The notes under the pieces: generated by a model
Database searches by the model: none
Told to the model about the DNA's origin: nothing
Seen by the model: the letters and a program-made list of their open reading frames with translations, nothing else
Made by a program: the position numbers and the translations under genes
Shown here: positions 47,400 to 58,315 of the stretch, piece by piece
Layout: every line of letters begins with the position of its first letter
Position numbering within the stretch: position 1 is the stretch's first letter
Assembly: GCA_015501055.1 (NCBI GenBank)
Contig: JADNYV010000223.1
Span: 1 to 58,315, forward strand
Reading direction: 5' to 3'
Length of the DNA: 58,315 nucleotides
Origin: Mucidula mucida
Taxonomy: Eukaryota; Basidiomycota; Agaricomycetes; Agaricales; Physalacriaceae

Positions 47400-47978
47400 C
47401 GCGGCGGAGTTGGAACTAGTCTAGTAAGCTTTGGAGCCGATGACAGCCGTTAAGCAGAGCGGGCTCGCAGGGCTTCAAGCTTCAAGGTTCGTGGTCGCCC
47501 AGGCCAGACTGTCGCGTTTGATGTCCCTCGTTGGATGATGTGTCCGTTGAGAGCATTGTCGGGCCATACGGCTACGCGGAGGAGGATGTCCGAGTCGACT
47601 TCTTGTTGGAACCCGGCATCGATGAGGTGGTGTATGTATTCTTGTCTTCTTTGTGATTTTCTACAAGTGTAATATTCACCTTCTGCAGGCTGTACTGAGC
47701 GTTCTTTCTTACTATTGAATTATGTGGGTCCCGGTCAGGTTACGACACACGTCCTATGATTCTCACTGACTTCCTCTTTTAGATGCTTAATTTGTTGTTT
47801 ACGACTATACAGATATCCACTGGATCCGTTGTACTTCTACCCAAACTGATCCAACTCTTCCTAGCTTGGCCTGATACCACCCGTCTTTGACAGCTCAGAC
47901 ATAACATGCATAACATCTCGAGTTTCCCGTTTCCAAAAATCCACATGAAAATACGCCTTCCATTTATTCCGATCCCAA
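47400..47978. other. Intergenic, nothing recognised
   Basis: No coding frame of note. Confidence 0.5.
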
Positions 47979-48740
47979 CTACGCGATAATTTCTGCGACC
48001 GTCTTCACGTCATGCACAATCAGTGGGTACACCAACGTTGTCGCCGCCTGATATAGCTCTTCGGTCCACGCCGCCGTCGCATCTTTGACGAGCGTAACGT
48101 GGTATCCCCTTCAAGCACGTCAAGATCGGCAAGGAACACCGTGACTGCGCGCCACAACACTACTCACAACTCCACAGCATACCGCGCCGACGACTCCAAG
48201 CACGTATTCGCAATCATCCCCGTCATGATCACCTTCTCCACCCCATGCTTGCGCAACTGAAAATCCAAATCCGTGTTGGCGAACCCGCTCGAGTTCCAGA
48301 GCTGCGTCGCCGTTCCTCCCACTTTGGCTCCATGCCCTCGTAGAATTTTGCGCCCCAGCTGCCCTTCCCGAAGATTTTACCCTCTTTGACTCTGAGGTTG
48401 AAGTGCGTGGGTTAGGTCCATCCCGCGTAGTCGGTGTCTTGCGTTTGGTGGTGCAGGGCGTAGAATACGGGCATGCGTATATCTGCGCGCCGCGCCCACG
48501 TGAGGAGGGCGAGGACGTTGGGCACGGCGTGGACAGATGTGAGGGAGGCTGCAAGCGGGGCGTAGGCTTTGCCCGAGGGCTGGAGAAAGTCGTTGTATGG
48601 GTCGATGAGGATTATAGCTGTTTTCGACGTGGTGAGCAGTGGATGTTAGCGGATACGGATGAGGAGAGGAAGACGCGGGGAAGTACAGGCTGACTGATTC
48701 TTGCGGAGAGAAACGGCGGTGTGGTGGAAACAGAGCGCTT
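47979..48740 (-). pseudogene. Isochorismatase-family cysteine hydrolase, broken
   Basis: The minus strand reads a cysteine hydrolase in several frames. The start of the fold is AIILIDPYNDFL (catalytic Asp), followed by PVFYALHHQTQDTDYAGWT and then an in-frame TAA. The next part, KEGKIFGKGSWGAKFYEGMEP, is followed by a 1-bp frameshift and NSSGFANTDLDFQLRKHG, KVIMTGMIANTCLESSARYA with the catalytic Cys. After one more intron comes the end VTLVKDATAAWTEELY ... EIIA, with stop at 47979-47981. The acceptor before the first block reads CG rather than AG, and the start codon is not clear. An intact copy would hydrolyse a C-N or ether bond in a small molecule. Confidence 0.75.
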
Positions 48741-48870
48741 CTGAAGGCGTACAAGATAAGATAGATATCATGATGTAGTAGCGTAAGGGTATAGCAATAG
48801 TATCAGTGTCCAATCGTTAAAACGTGAGAGATCATAACATCGTGAAAGATAACTGTAATCAAAGTCTGTT

Positions 48871-50109
48871 TCAACATAAAGTCCAGCCAGACTTGAACAG
48901 CTAAAACAAAAAGGCAATGAGAAGGAACTCCAAGTGAGCTAAAAAAGCAAGTTACCTTTTGCCGCCCAACTACACTGCCAATCATGCCCTCGGGATCATG
49001 GCCCACACCATCCACATAAGCCAGTGAATGCGTCCAAGGCATACCACCTTTCATACCCTGGAGCATCTTCACAAAGTTCTGCCCCCGCTCCAGATGATCT
49101 GCGCCCTGCACCTTTGCCTGACACCGACTGTCCCCAGTCTCATGATCCTCCCTCCCGAGCACATAACACACATTCCGCGCGCGGTACTGCGATACAATAT
49201 CCCCGCGCTGCAGCCCAGCGGCGTACTCGGGAAGGCTCCCGTCCAAACCATACTTGTATTCATCCACTCCCGTACACGCCTCATCTGGAACGGGCCTGTC
49301 GCTCGTGAGCCACGCGTACGATGCGGGATTGGCGATCCAGAACTGCAAGCGCCCGTTGTTTGCGGTATCCCGCCGGAGAGTGGCGTACCGCTGCGTGAGC
49401 TGCCCGCCAGCAGAGTGGCCTGCAACAACGACTGTCCTCAGGTTGGGGTATAGTGTGCGGTCCATGTAATGCGCGACCAGCCCGTCGAGAGCCTTTAGTG
49501 TGCTGAAGTTCTTGATGCTATCAGGACCGATGTTATCTTCGCCGCTCATCCAGCCCCCCGCGGGGAAGATCAGTTGTGGCGCCTTGGCGGCTCCGGCGGT
49601 AAGGTCTCTGTCGCTGAACCAGCACGGCGCCATGATGGACACAGAGTCAGGTCTAATGCTCCAGTCTCTAGCAGCGGCGGCGTTGAGCGCGTTATAGGTG
49701 TAAACCCAATCTGTGATGATTGTGCTAAGTATGTTTTGTTTGACGAATACCTGACGGAAACTTACGAGACCAGCAATCTCTAGGTTTTCCGGAACTCATT
49801 ATTACGGCGCGAGTGATCGCAGCTGGGTTCTGATTCATCGTTTGGTAGACGGCCTGAATAAGAACAGTGTTTGATAGATTGAATGGTAGTAAAGAGTGAG
49901 CATACCATGACAGCATTAGAACTGGAATCGACACTCCACGCTGCGTGCGCGAACGCACCTGTGATTTGAGGCATTGATTCCCAGCCACTCGCGTCGCTCC
50001 CGCCGACATTCGGTACCTCGACGTGTGTGGGAGTCGCGGGCCATGCATGAGTAGGTAGAAGAAGAATTGAACATAAGATAATTTGAGTAGAGCTAACCAG
50101 TCGTTGCAT
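48871..50109 (-). CDS. Secreted alpha/beta hydrolase
   Basis: Four exons read from ATG 50109 to TGA 48871-48873. The N terminus is a signal peptide (MQRLVSSTQIILCSILLLP, cleavage after THA). The catalytic Ser is in GHSAGGQL, a candidate His in DGVGHDPEG near the C terminus, and an acidic residue in GREDHETGD may complete the triad. The second intron must use the acceptor inside ATCACAG to keep frame (CWS|HWVYTYNAL). Cys residues are spread as in secreted enzymes. It is probably an extracellular esterase or lipase-like enzyme; the substrate is unknown. Confidence 0.8.
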
Positions 50110-50150
50110 TGTGTAGATGGGAGTGATCTACAATCCGGAACACGAGGCCC

Positions 50151-50158
50151 TATAAATA
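50151..50158 (-). promoter_or_regulatory. TATA-like element of the hydrolase gene
   Basis: The minus strand reads TATTTATA 41 bp upstream of the start codon. Confidence 0.35.
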
Positions 50159-51326
50159 TGTCCCGCGACGCGTAGGGAGGTTACGGACACGGCCGTTAAT
50201 GGACGGGTCTGCAACTGTACGGAGATCGTCGATAGGGCCATGGCCGCGTTTCCAGCGCGGCGAGAGCACGGAAAACGTTCGTTGGGTTTAACCAAGAGAG
50301 ATTTTAGGGCCTCTGAAATGGCGATCAACCTCAATGAGTGATGCGGTGCGAGCGCCTGTAACACCAAGATTAACAAGAATTCCGTAAGAGCCGTACGTCT
50401 GAATCAAAGATGGAAAGGGCTCACTGGCGTGGAAGAGATTGTCATTTCGATAAGACTACTCCTGGAGCCAGCTAGGAAATGAATGCACGCATACCGCAGC
50501 ATAACACGTATGATCCAGCAAGCAAGAAGACGGTACCTCATCTTCGCTTTTGAAGCGGCGCAAGATGACAGAGGTGTACATACATAGTCTTTTAGGGCAG
50601 AACTGGGACGCGTTTCGTGTAGACAGTGACATTATCCGATGTATCCAAAGAGGTCCGTATATTTTGGTGGAGAGGTAAAGAGACATGGCAGTACGGTAGC
50701 ATGACCGTTTTGAGCAAGACTGACATAGATGTAACGTGTCGCAGGCAGGACAGAGCATATCTACAGGAAGTCGGAGGACCAGAGTCGTACCAAGTGAGTG
50801 ACGTGGTGGGAAGATGCAAGGCGACCGTCTGTGGCTGTGTAGGACCACCCCCAACCTCAGATGTCTCTGTCCCTGCAGCTCGTTGTTTTTCCCCAGCATT
50901 TCTCCGCACTCAGGACGCGACAGAATTTGACGACGTGACTCAAAATGCAAACTTGGCGCTCGCTTCAAGCCCCTTTCTGATGGGCGATGTCCTGGCCAAA
51001 TATGCCGGCAACGCGACTTGTACCTCCAACACGGTCCGACAAGTTCAACGGTCCGGACCCATACTCTGGAAACGCCACTACATGGTTCATTCTGACCCTT
51101 ATCACCTCGTTAGCTTGCACTCTCCCTGTGAATCATTACAAACACAAACCCCGTCGGTGTGGGGTAGCTACCTCTCAAGTGCCCCTCCTTTTCTTGGACA
51201 ATTTCCAACTGCACAATGATGAATGGTCTCGTGTTCTATGGTCTGACCTTCTGTTCCTCGACTGCTTGTTCTCGTAACTCGTAGGGCCCCGCGCGCCTAT
51301 CATTTCCGGCCCGGCTTTCTGTCGCG
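50159..51326. other. Divergent intergenic region
   Basis: This lies between the hydrolase and GH28 promoters. A plus-strand frame of 197 codons at 50626-51219 and minus-strand frames opposite it show no domain or splice pattern, so none is called. Confidence 0.4.
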
Positions 51327-51333
51327 TATAAAA
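51327..51333 (+). promoter_or_regulatory. TATA box of the GH28 gene
   Basis: TATAAAA lies 60 bp upstream of the start codon at 51393. Confidence 0.5.
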
Positions 51334-51392
51334 TGTCGGGCGAAACGAGTTCAGAGATCCAGGTCACGGTGTTCATACCTGAGCAACTCTCA

Positions 51393-53259
51393 TGATCCAC
51401 ACGCTCCCCTTCGCGACTTTACTGGCGTTAGCTGTTCTCAGCAAGGCGAACAACGAGTGTACGCTGATTGCTAGTGGAGGAGACGACTCGCCCCAGATCA
51501 AAGAGGCCTTCAACGTACGCGATTTACCAGTCGGCTGGTTTGGTGCTGTGTATTGACTCGAATCCCCTGTAGAACTGCTCAACGGTCATCATTCCAGCAG
51601 ACCAGAACTTACTTCTGGGCACCAAACTGGACACCACTGGACTGAAAGGCACACACGTTAGGTTGTTGGGTACCATCACTTTGAAGGATGACGTGAGTAG
51701 TGAATTACATACTTTGTTCGCGCCTTCACATTGTGCAGGTTGATTATTGGCGTGACAATGCCTTCAACGTTTGTGCGTCACTCTACATGTTCCATGGAAA
51801 GCAGCTGACGGTAGCCTCTGGCCCTTAACAGCATACCAAGACAACTCCGTCGCGTGGATGTTCGGAGGCAAGGACGTGATTTTGGATGGCGAGGGCACTG
51901 GGACCATCTTTGGCAATGGACAGGTATGCACCTCACATCTTCAGGTCCCTGATCGAAACTCAACAATCTATTCAGACCTTTTACGATGCACGAGTATGTT
52001 TCTTCTTCTCGAAGGGCTTTTCGACCACTCATGCATGAACAGATCGCGAACGACAGCTTACGACCGCCCCATCTCCTACTTCCATACAACGTGATTAATC
52101 TCAATCTCATGTTCGGAGACTTGCGCTAATGATTTCCTCCAAGGCCGAAAATCTCGTCATCCGTAACCTCAAAATTCGACAATCTCCGCGCTGGACAATC
52201 TTAGTACATTCATCGAAGAATGTGCTCATCCACGTTAGTTCTGTTTCTCTGATCCTAGTCTGTCGGTCCTCATGGTTAATTAGGACCTTGATATTCGTTC
52301 ACGATCTGACACTTGGGCCTTGGGACGCGAAAGTAACCGAGAAACGGACGGAGTGGACATCTACAACAGCTCCTACGTCACGCTGCATAGTCTTCGCATA
52401 GACAATGGCGACGACTGTGTATCGTTCAAGCCTAACGCTACGAATATCTATGTCAGTGACATCTGGTGCAATGGGACTCACGGCGTCAGTGTGGGCTCCC
52501 TTGGAGAGTATGATGGTGTCAAAGGTATCATCCTCCTGTCCAGTTCCCTTGATGAGCGCTAACGCAGGATTTCAGACGTCGTATCAAATATCTATGTAAA
52601 CAACGTCACAATTCAAAACTCAGAAAACGGACCCCGCATCAAGACTTGGGCTGGCGCCAACCGAGGATATGGCTACGTTGACCAGATCGTTTTCTCTAAC
52701 TTCTATCACATCAACAACGACAGCCCTTTGACGATCGGTACGTTACCAATACGACAGTCTTTGAACGTGTCGTGTCCTCAACGTTATAATTACAGACAAC
52801 TGTTACAAGACTGATGCGGAGCAATGCTTGGCCAACCCCAGTAATATGACCATCTCCAACGTCTAGTATGTAATCCCACTATTCAGCATTCTCGGTGACT
52901 GAAATAATCGCAGCTTCAATAATCAGCAAGGCACGGCTTCAGGAAAATACGGAGACATCGGTGCAGCTATGGTGTGCTCTGTTGGTCGATGTCAGAACAT
53001 CTTCGCCAACAATGTCAATATCACGTTCGTGATCTTAATTTTTGGGAATGCTTATGCGAATACTCACATGCGCCCCAGAGCTCCTTCATCGTGCGGCGAG
53101 ACGGTTTATGCCAACCATCATCTCAACATACAAGGCAACTCGGCGTACAAATTCTCCATGGATGCATCAACGTACGGTGCGGGAGGTATTAACACCGATA
53201 ATTCTACGACAGCAGGCGTTACCTGTGTGGATGGTTCTGTGGTGGTTAACAGCTCTTGA
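51393..53259 (+). CDS. GH28 glycoside hydrolase (exo-polygalacturonase/rhamnogalacturonase type)
   Basis: About twelve exons with short introns read in frame. The N terminus is a signal peptide (MIHTLPFATLLALAVLS). The beta-helix core shows GH28 landmarks in order: SPRWTILVHSSKNV, RETDGVDIYNSS, NNGDDC-type DNGDDCVSFKPN, CNGTHGVSVGSLGEY and GPRIKTW. The Asp trio, His and the RIK pair are present. THG in place of GHG fits the exo-acting group, so it is likely an exo-polygalacturonase or exo-rhamnogalacturonase acting on pectin outside the cell. The residue before TD is Glu, where Asn is usual. Several Asn-x-Ser/Thr sites fit secretion. No lesion was found. Confidence 0.88.
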
Positions 53260-53919
53260 TCTTGGAATATACAAAGTATTGTACCATCAACAACACTGAG
53301 TAAAGAAGTTCATTGTCATAAATGAAGAGTGCCCAACTCTACCTCGCAATGTTCTATCCATATATCCAGGAGGAAACATACAATTGCGCTCTCGACAGGT
53401 TTACGACGGCGAAATCTTCTGTTGTGATAGTCTGGCGTGACGACGTTCTAGAACTTACACTCGGCCATTCGAGAGAGAGCGGCCGCCAACCAGTGGTACT
53501 TGGCAAAATAAAATGTGGTCTGCTGCTGCAGCTGAGGACCTCCCGGATGGTGATAGCTGACCTCTTCTACTGCGCTCCTCGGCCCAAGCTCGAAGCGAGT
53601 CGTCATCATGGATGCTCAGGGTGCGCAAGTCTCCATACAGAGCATCTTCCTGGACATACGAAAGCTGAGGAACATCATCTCACACCTGCATGAAAACGTG
53701 CTTTTGAGCTGAAGTACGTCTGTCGGGATGATCATCATACGTTGAATATGCGCCGACCATCTCTAGAAGGGAAGTCAAACGCCTATAATCATTACTTGTC
53801 GCGTCAAGAGACACAGTCTGATAAACCATCATTGAAGAGGTAACTTTTTACGAGGTTTGTCCAATGAACAGCGTAGTCCAGTATGCGAAGGGTATCGATT
53901 CCACGAAAGAAGTAATGAA
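53260..53919. other. Convergent intergenic region with possible coding relic
   Basis: This lies between the 3' ends of GH28 and the Sec72-like gene. A minus-strand stretch at about 53540-53690 reads DDVPQLSYVQEDALYGDLRT, which looks coding but is isolated. Perhaps it is the tail of a lost gene. Confidence 0.35.
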
Positions 53920-54726
53920 TTACGACGAGATCGCCTTGACATTTTTGGTTTCGGCTAAGGTCTTCTGAAATTTCTCGATGTCTGCTTTAAATTCCAGCAA
54001 TTCCTATACATGATCAGAAGGCAACAGGCTACAGAGAAGCTCAGAAGGTACCTTGTTCTCCGGTTCAAACGACAGCCCAATTGCAAGCGCGTCCAAGGCT
54101 TCTTCTAGTTGGACAAGGCCTCTGAGAGCCTTCGCCTTTCGCAGATACGCCTTGGGCCAATTCTTCCGCATTTCCACCACAGCTTCAGCATCTGCTAATG
54201 CAGATATATAGTCTTGACAGCCAGCAAAGGACGCCGATCTATTCGCCAAGATGGTCGACACCTCCTCGCGTAATACACCGTTCGGCTCCCATGGGGCGCG
54301 CGACTGGGCGCCATTCGCTGCTACAGTGTACCGTATCACCGCCTGGTCAAACTGCCCTGCTTTGAAATTCTGATTGCCCTCCTCCTTGATCTTGTTCACC
54401 ATCGCCGACAGATTCTTGTTCACCATATTCGGAGTCGACGGCGGTGGGACGATGATGTTGGGGTTTTGGGTGAGAATAGTGGCAAGCTGGCTGAGGCGGA
54501 CAAAGTCGAGGTTGCACTCTTTGCACACGACGGCATTGTGGGGACCGCAGCGCACAATGGAGCCGTCAACCTTGAGGTCGACTGGGACGTATTGGGCGTC
54601 AATAAGCGCCTGAATGACGGGATCTGGCGGCGCAGGCATGGGGCGCTGCTGCTGCTGTGGAGGCGGCTGGGGTCCATGTGAATGGGAATGGTCCTCGCCG
54701 GGAGCATGGCTATGTGAGTGCGACAT
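53920..54726 (-). CDS. SEC72: TPR protein, Sec72-like ER translocation subunit
   Basis: Two exons, 54052-54726 and 53920-54003, give 252 residues. The N terminus is His-rich (MSHSHSHAPGEDHSHSHGP). A small domain follows (VPVDLKVDGSIVRCGPHNAVVCKEC). TPR helices fill residues 105-225 (KIKEEGNQNFKAGQFDQAVIRY, ANRSASFAGCQDYISALADA, WPKAYLRKAKALRGLVQLEEALDA). The last exon adds ELLEFKADIEKFQKTLAE. This order matches fungal Sec72, the cytosolic partner of Sec71 in the Sec63 post-translational translocon, which binds Hsp70 tails. Other TPR co-chaperones are less likely. Confidence 0.8.
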
Positions 54727-55590
54727 GAGAGTATGTGGAAGAGGTGTGATGCCACGTACCGATCACCTGCCTAATTGGGCTACGCGTCTTGCCCTCGTAT
54801 TCTTCGGCGCGACACACGAAGGCCCATTTGACACCCATGTACTGGGCGTGTATGCGTTCCAGAATAAGAGATGGCTTACTGGTAATTGATTGCCTTTCTC
54901 GTAGGTTGCATTCGGCTCATATGCGTGTTTCTTTTCGTCTGTGCGATCTTGAACCATACGCAGTGCATTGCAATATCTATATCGTCATGTGGCGCCGTTG
55001 TTTGACTTGTTATAGAAGACAGCATTCCACGTATTCGAAAACTGGAATCATCTCACGCCACACAATACTGATACTTTGAATTAGAACACTCGAAGCTTCG
55101 AATGAATCGATATGTGCGGCGTTTCTGTATTCAATAATCGCACCCGAATGCGTCAGCTCTACGGCTCAGATGAACTTTACCATCCGAATCTGAATGACCC
55201 TCGTGCCAGTCTTCTAGTCCATTTACTACCATTACAACTGGTCCTAGATCTTCTACCGTTGATAAGCCCTTCTCCGCGGCGGCGGAAATACATCCTGGCA
55301 AACTCAGTTTCTTGGACAAGAGACGGACGGTTCTGAGCAGCGCTCGGTTTCCAGACGGATCATTACGTTCCACCCACAAAGTAACTTGAACACCTCACAT
55401 CCCCTTCATCCGGCAACCTAGAATGTTTTGATGCTACACTTAGCTGCCTCCCGATACATAATTGGTGAGGCCGCGGTGCGTCAAGCTCCCAGGAATAACA
55501 GCGGCTCCGAACCAATAAAGACTTCATTTCGGCCTCCAAAATTTACAACGATTCTGGAAGGGACGCATATAACATGTCCATTGTTCGCGT
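54727..55590. other. Intergenic, nothing recognised
   Basis: Short frames only. Confidence 0.5.
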
Positions 55591-55998
55591 CTAAGCATCC
55601 ACGAGCCACCCCTCCTCGAAGCACGACTTCATCGCGTCAGCCCACGTCTCTTTTTCCAACCGTCTGCACTCTCTAGAATCTATGATCGTCCCCTCGCCCA
55701 ACCGTGCGCCATCCCATTGGCCGGTCTCTTTCCCATACAAATGCACGCAGCCTGGCGCGTTATCTGCCCACACGAATCGACCTCCCTCTTTCTCGACCAC
55801 CTGCTTGTCCAGCTTCAGCAGCCAGAGCGTCGTATTCCGATCGAAGAAGAGATCAGCAGTCGTGGGTATTTGAACGGCGATGGAAAGGTGGATGAAGCCA
55901 TCTTGGGCATCCAAAGAGCTCAACGGGAGGACGTGAGGTAACGGTGACGGTGGCGCCGCTGGGACGATTTTATAGACGACTTTTGGAATATCACTCAT
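55591..55998 (-). CDS. DUF952-family protein
   Basis: A single exon of 135 residues. The frame is open further upstream, but the first ATG is at 55998 (MSDIPKVVYKIVP). The central DAQDGFIHLSIAVQIP is the DUF952 hallmark (DGFIHxS), followed by LWLLKLDKQVV and FVWADNAPGCVHLYG. The family is small, cytosolic and of uncertain biochemistry, with a beta-rich fold. No lesion is visible. Confidence 0.85.
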   Translation of the reverse strand: MSDIPKVVYKIVPAAPPSPLPHVLPLSSLDAQDGFIHLSIAVQIPTTADLFFDRNTTLWLLKLDKQVVEKEGGRFVWADNAPGCVHLYGKETGQWDGARLGEGTIIDSRECRRLEKETWADAMKSCFEEGWLVDA

Positions 55999-56460
55999 GA
56001 TGGACGTTGGGGAGCAAGTTGGAGGCCGGATCGCCGGGATCAAGGGACAAGCCCGTTTCGGACAACCTCAATCTGGCACCACCTCATCGTTTGATGGTCA
56101 AAACTAAACGTCGATAACCTTCTCGAGTGCAACCGCTACCATCAAGCAGCCACGATCTTTATCACTTTGTTTTTTCCTCCCACGCCAGTCTCCCTGTGGG
56201 CTTGCACCTGATCCCCGCCTATTATTATCATCGTTGACATACGAAGGTCCTGCGAACGAAAGAAGCTGGAGTGCACCTTCTACACCTTTGGCCCTCTTTG
56301 ACGTCGATGCGTAAACCGATCTACCGCTTCCGAAGTTGGTGGAGTCAAGGGGAAGAACGGCTTCGACTGTTTATAACCTTCAAGTTCTAGTTAAACGTTC
56401 TATGGCTTTCACACTTATATATACTCGCAACCTTGGATAACAAGGATCACATCTCCCGCC
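55999..56460. other. Divergent intergenic region
   Basis: This lies between the DUF952 start and the hydrolase pseudogene start. No gene is seen. Confidence 0.5.
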
Positions 56461-57746
56461 ATGCATCTTCACTGCGTTCCTTTCGTCTTCGATAGTCCCA
56501 AGGGTATATCGTCGAAAGGCAGTCTTAAGATGACCGCGAAACGATATACCTACGGCGCGTCGCAGGACAATAATGTCTGCGGTATCACCTTGTTGCTCGC
56601 ACATTGCATTGGATCTCGTCAGTAGTTTCTCCGGAGCTCTAACGTCTCTAACAATCATTCTCCAGACAAGGAGCAATGGGAGCCAACATTGGAACGCATA
56701 TTCACAATCCAGCAATCCAAGAACCAATTCCATCGAATCCGAGAAGCATGGGCGTTTGACTGGCAAAATCACGGCGACGCAGCTGTCCTCAATCAGTCTG
56801 CTCTGTCTGACAGACCAGAAGGTGTTTGTGCGTCTCTAAGGTTGCTCTAACCGCGTCTAAATCTAATCCTATCTTTCCACACAGCGATCTATGATTGGGC
56901 TTTAGCTGTATCCGCGTTTGTTCGCTCTCCACGAATGACGGGCCACCGCATCGTTCCATTGGGCCATTCAGCAGGCGCTGGGGCCATGTGCGTTTTCTTT
57001 CCTCGTCTCCGCGCGTCTGTCAATTAAAGTGTGCACACAGATGCTTGACTTTATACCGTGTACACTGCTCTCTGAGCTTCCATCGCTCCTGCATTTGTTC
57101 TCATTACTGGCCCACATGATCCCCGAGAAAACTTGCCGCCCATTCTACGGACCGCATGGCGAACATCCCTCATGGTGGCGGCACGACTCGCTCGCCGCTT
57201 GACTCCTGGCCTCGTCACGACGTAACACTCCTTCTCTGGTTCGAAAGGAAATTCCCGTGGAAACGTGGGATCCCCGCGCTCTTCGTCTGCTTTTTAAATA
57301 AGCGAGGTAATTTCTTACTAGTCACTCATGCGACTGGGGGCCTAGGATCATGGGTTACAGACTGCCGGGTGGTGTGAAGCTTCAAGTGTGATCGGAAGCA
57401 GGAAGCGGTTTCGTATCCGGATTGATGGCCACTTTGAGGGCGACTACGGAGCTCGGGCGTGTGCCATTGCCTTGCCTATCCATGTCATATGGGGAACGAC
57501 CAACTCGTTGGTGTAAGTGGATTTTCCCCACCACTTAGTTCCACTGAACCTCCATTAAGACCAGACTACTTCCGAGATTCACTTAGCGACGTGTCGCGCA
57601 AGGACGATACGTTGCGTCTGTTAAGATGGTTTCAAGGCGCGGGCCATATGGTAGTCCAAGAAAAGCCAGATCTCTTGGCGCAGTTGATCTGCGAGTCGCT
57701 CGACACCATCAATCACACGAATACGCCACTGCGATCGCGACTCTGA
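56461..57746 (+). pseudogene. Alpha/beta hydrolase, decayed
   Basis: The gene starts well: ATG 56461, MHLHCVPFVFDSPKG, then KRYTYGASQDNN and LLLAHCIGSHKEQWEPTLERI across an intron. HGDAAVLNQSAL and PLGHSAGAGAM with the nucleophile Ser follow. After the third intron the frame breaks repeatedly: PFYGPHGEHPSWWRHDSLAA is followed by TGA, then RKEIPVETWDPRALRL and another stop, and further pieces (DRKQEAVSYPD, LPIHVIWGTTNS, GAGHMVVQEKPDLLAQ) lie in different frames. It was a soluble or peroxisome-type alpha/beta hydrolase common in mushrooms. His (GAGHM) is still visible. Confidence 0.75.
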
Positions 57747-57813
57747 TTGGACTTCTCTACTCTCTCATACTTGATACAAAAATAATCGGATGTACATGTA
57801 TAAAATCTATCAA

Positions 57814-58315
57814 TCAGCCATCTAACTTTTCTCTCGCATGATCTGGTTCCTCGTTAGGTGCGTTGTACACCGGCGTCGGAGCTCGAGACATGGATAGTAT
57901 CGACGGCGTTGAGTCTACTAGGAACACCTCGTCGGCTATCGAGGGAGCGGGATAACTTATCGGTGTCATACCGTGTACGAGGTGTTTCTCCCCGCGATCT
58001 AGAAGCAGTGGGGTAACAAGCCCATGGGATGATACGTGGCCGCGTAACGATGCACCGGACTGCATTGTGGCCGAGGTGTAAGGACGCCAGAAGAACTCGA
58101 AGCCTCAGTGGATGCCCTACGAGTTCTGTCGAAGGTGAGAAAATAGGGAATTGGATGAAGTAGAGCAAGTTACGTTTGTGGCGCTGGACGTACGTTTGTC
58201 TCCCACGCGTTCTGACCATCCTCGTTCCCATGAGTTTGAATGACTCTACGTGAATTTGTGAGGGATGCAGAGGCTTTCCTTCGTTCCTATCACCATTCGA
58301 CCTAGGTAGGACTGA
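57814..58315 (-). CDS. Partial gene at the window edge, unknown
   Basis: A minus-strand frame ending at 57814 reads PISYPAPSIADEVFLVDSTP and SMSRAPTPVYNAPNEE, which looks like the disordered tail of a fungal protein. Frames at 58130-58315 may be an earlier exon (LHPSQIHVESFKLMGTRM ... GRQT, with a GTACGT donor at about 58190). I could not join them in one frame. The 5' part lies outside the window. Confidence 0.35.

Noticed and set aside
50626..51219. 197-codon plus-strand frame between hydrolase and GH28 genes
   Set aside because: No family pattern and an equally open opposite strand; it lies in the presumed promoter region.

Overview
The window looks like nuclear DNA of a filamentous basidiomycete, most likely an Agaricomycete. 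Genes lie on both strands and are cut by many introns of about 45-60 bp with GT..AG ends. The gene set is typical of mushrooms: several F-box proteins, a DUF6534-type seven-helix protein, a spliced cytochrome P450, a GH28 pectinase, a Gypsy retrotransposon of the mushroom type and a RecQ-like helicase relic. No bacterial gene layout, CRISPR array, rRNA or convincing tRNA was seen. Exon models were made by eye from splice signals and protein-family patterns; no database search was run.

Layout. 1-5.9 kb: the 3' part of a decayed Ty3/Gypsy element (frameshifted pol plus an extra downstream ORF with an in-frame stop). 7.4-8.5 kb: a short-chain dehydrogenase gene with two nonsense codons. 9-11.3 kb: coding fragments of unknown family. 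11.7-17.3 kb: an F-box gene, a dual-specificity phosphatase, a protein that may be a phosphatase-like relative without the catalytic Cys, a spliced LRR-like gene and an F-box relic. 18.2-20.75 kb: a nested repeat structure. It has two equal 445-bp arms in inverted orientation around an 881-bp spacer with an iterated TTCGGACAAAA word, a 511-bp element with 42-bp terminal inverted repeats directly beside it, and a third, diverged arm copy.

21-26.1 kb: an intact nine-exon P450 facing an intact MFS carboxylate/allantoate-type transporter tail to tail. 27.4-31.8 kb: a small Pro/Ser-rich protein and a BAG-domain co-chaperone with internal repeats. 32-36.6 kb: direct repeats, a CCCH zinc-finger pseudogene and retroelement-like debris. 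36.6-38.6 kb: a DUF6534 membrane protein with two micro-exons and one probable 1-bp frameshift. 39.6-41.5 kb: a large F-box protein.

42.9-47.4 kb is a housekeeping block: a DED1-type RNA helicase and COP9 signalosome subunit 7 share a 163-bp divergent promoter, followed by a RecQ-like helicase relic and a small Tom6-like membrane protein. 48-58.3 kb: an isochorismatase-family pseudogene, a secreted alpha/beta hydrolase, a GH28 glycosidase, a Sec72-like TPR protein, a DUF952 protein, an alpha/beta-hydrolase pseudogene and a partial gene at the edge.

Intact conserved genes alternate with many recognisable genes broken by one or a few stops or frameshifts. The most unusual structure is the nested inverted-repeat complex at 18.2-20.75 kb.
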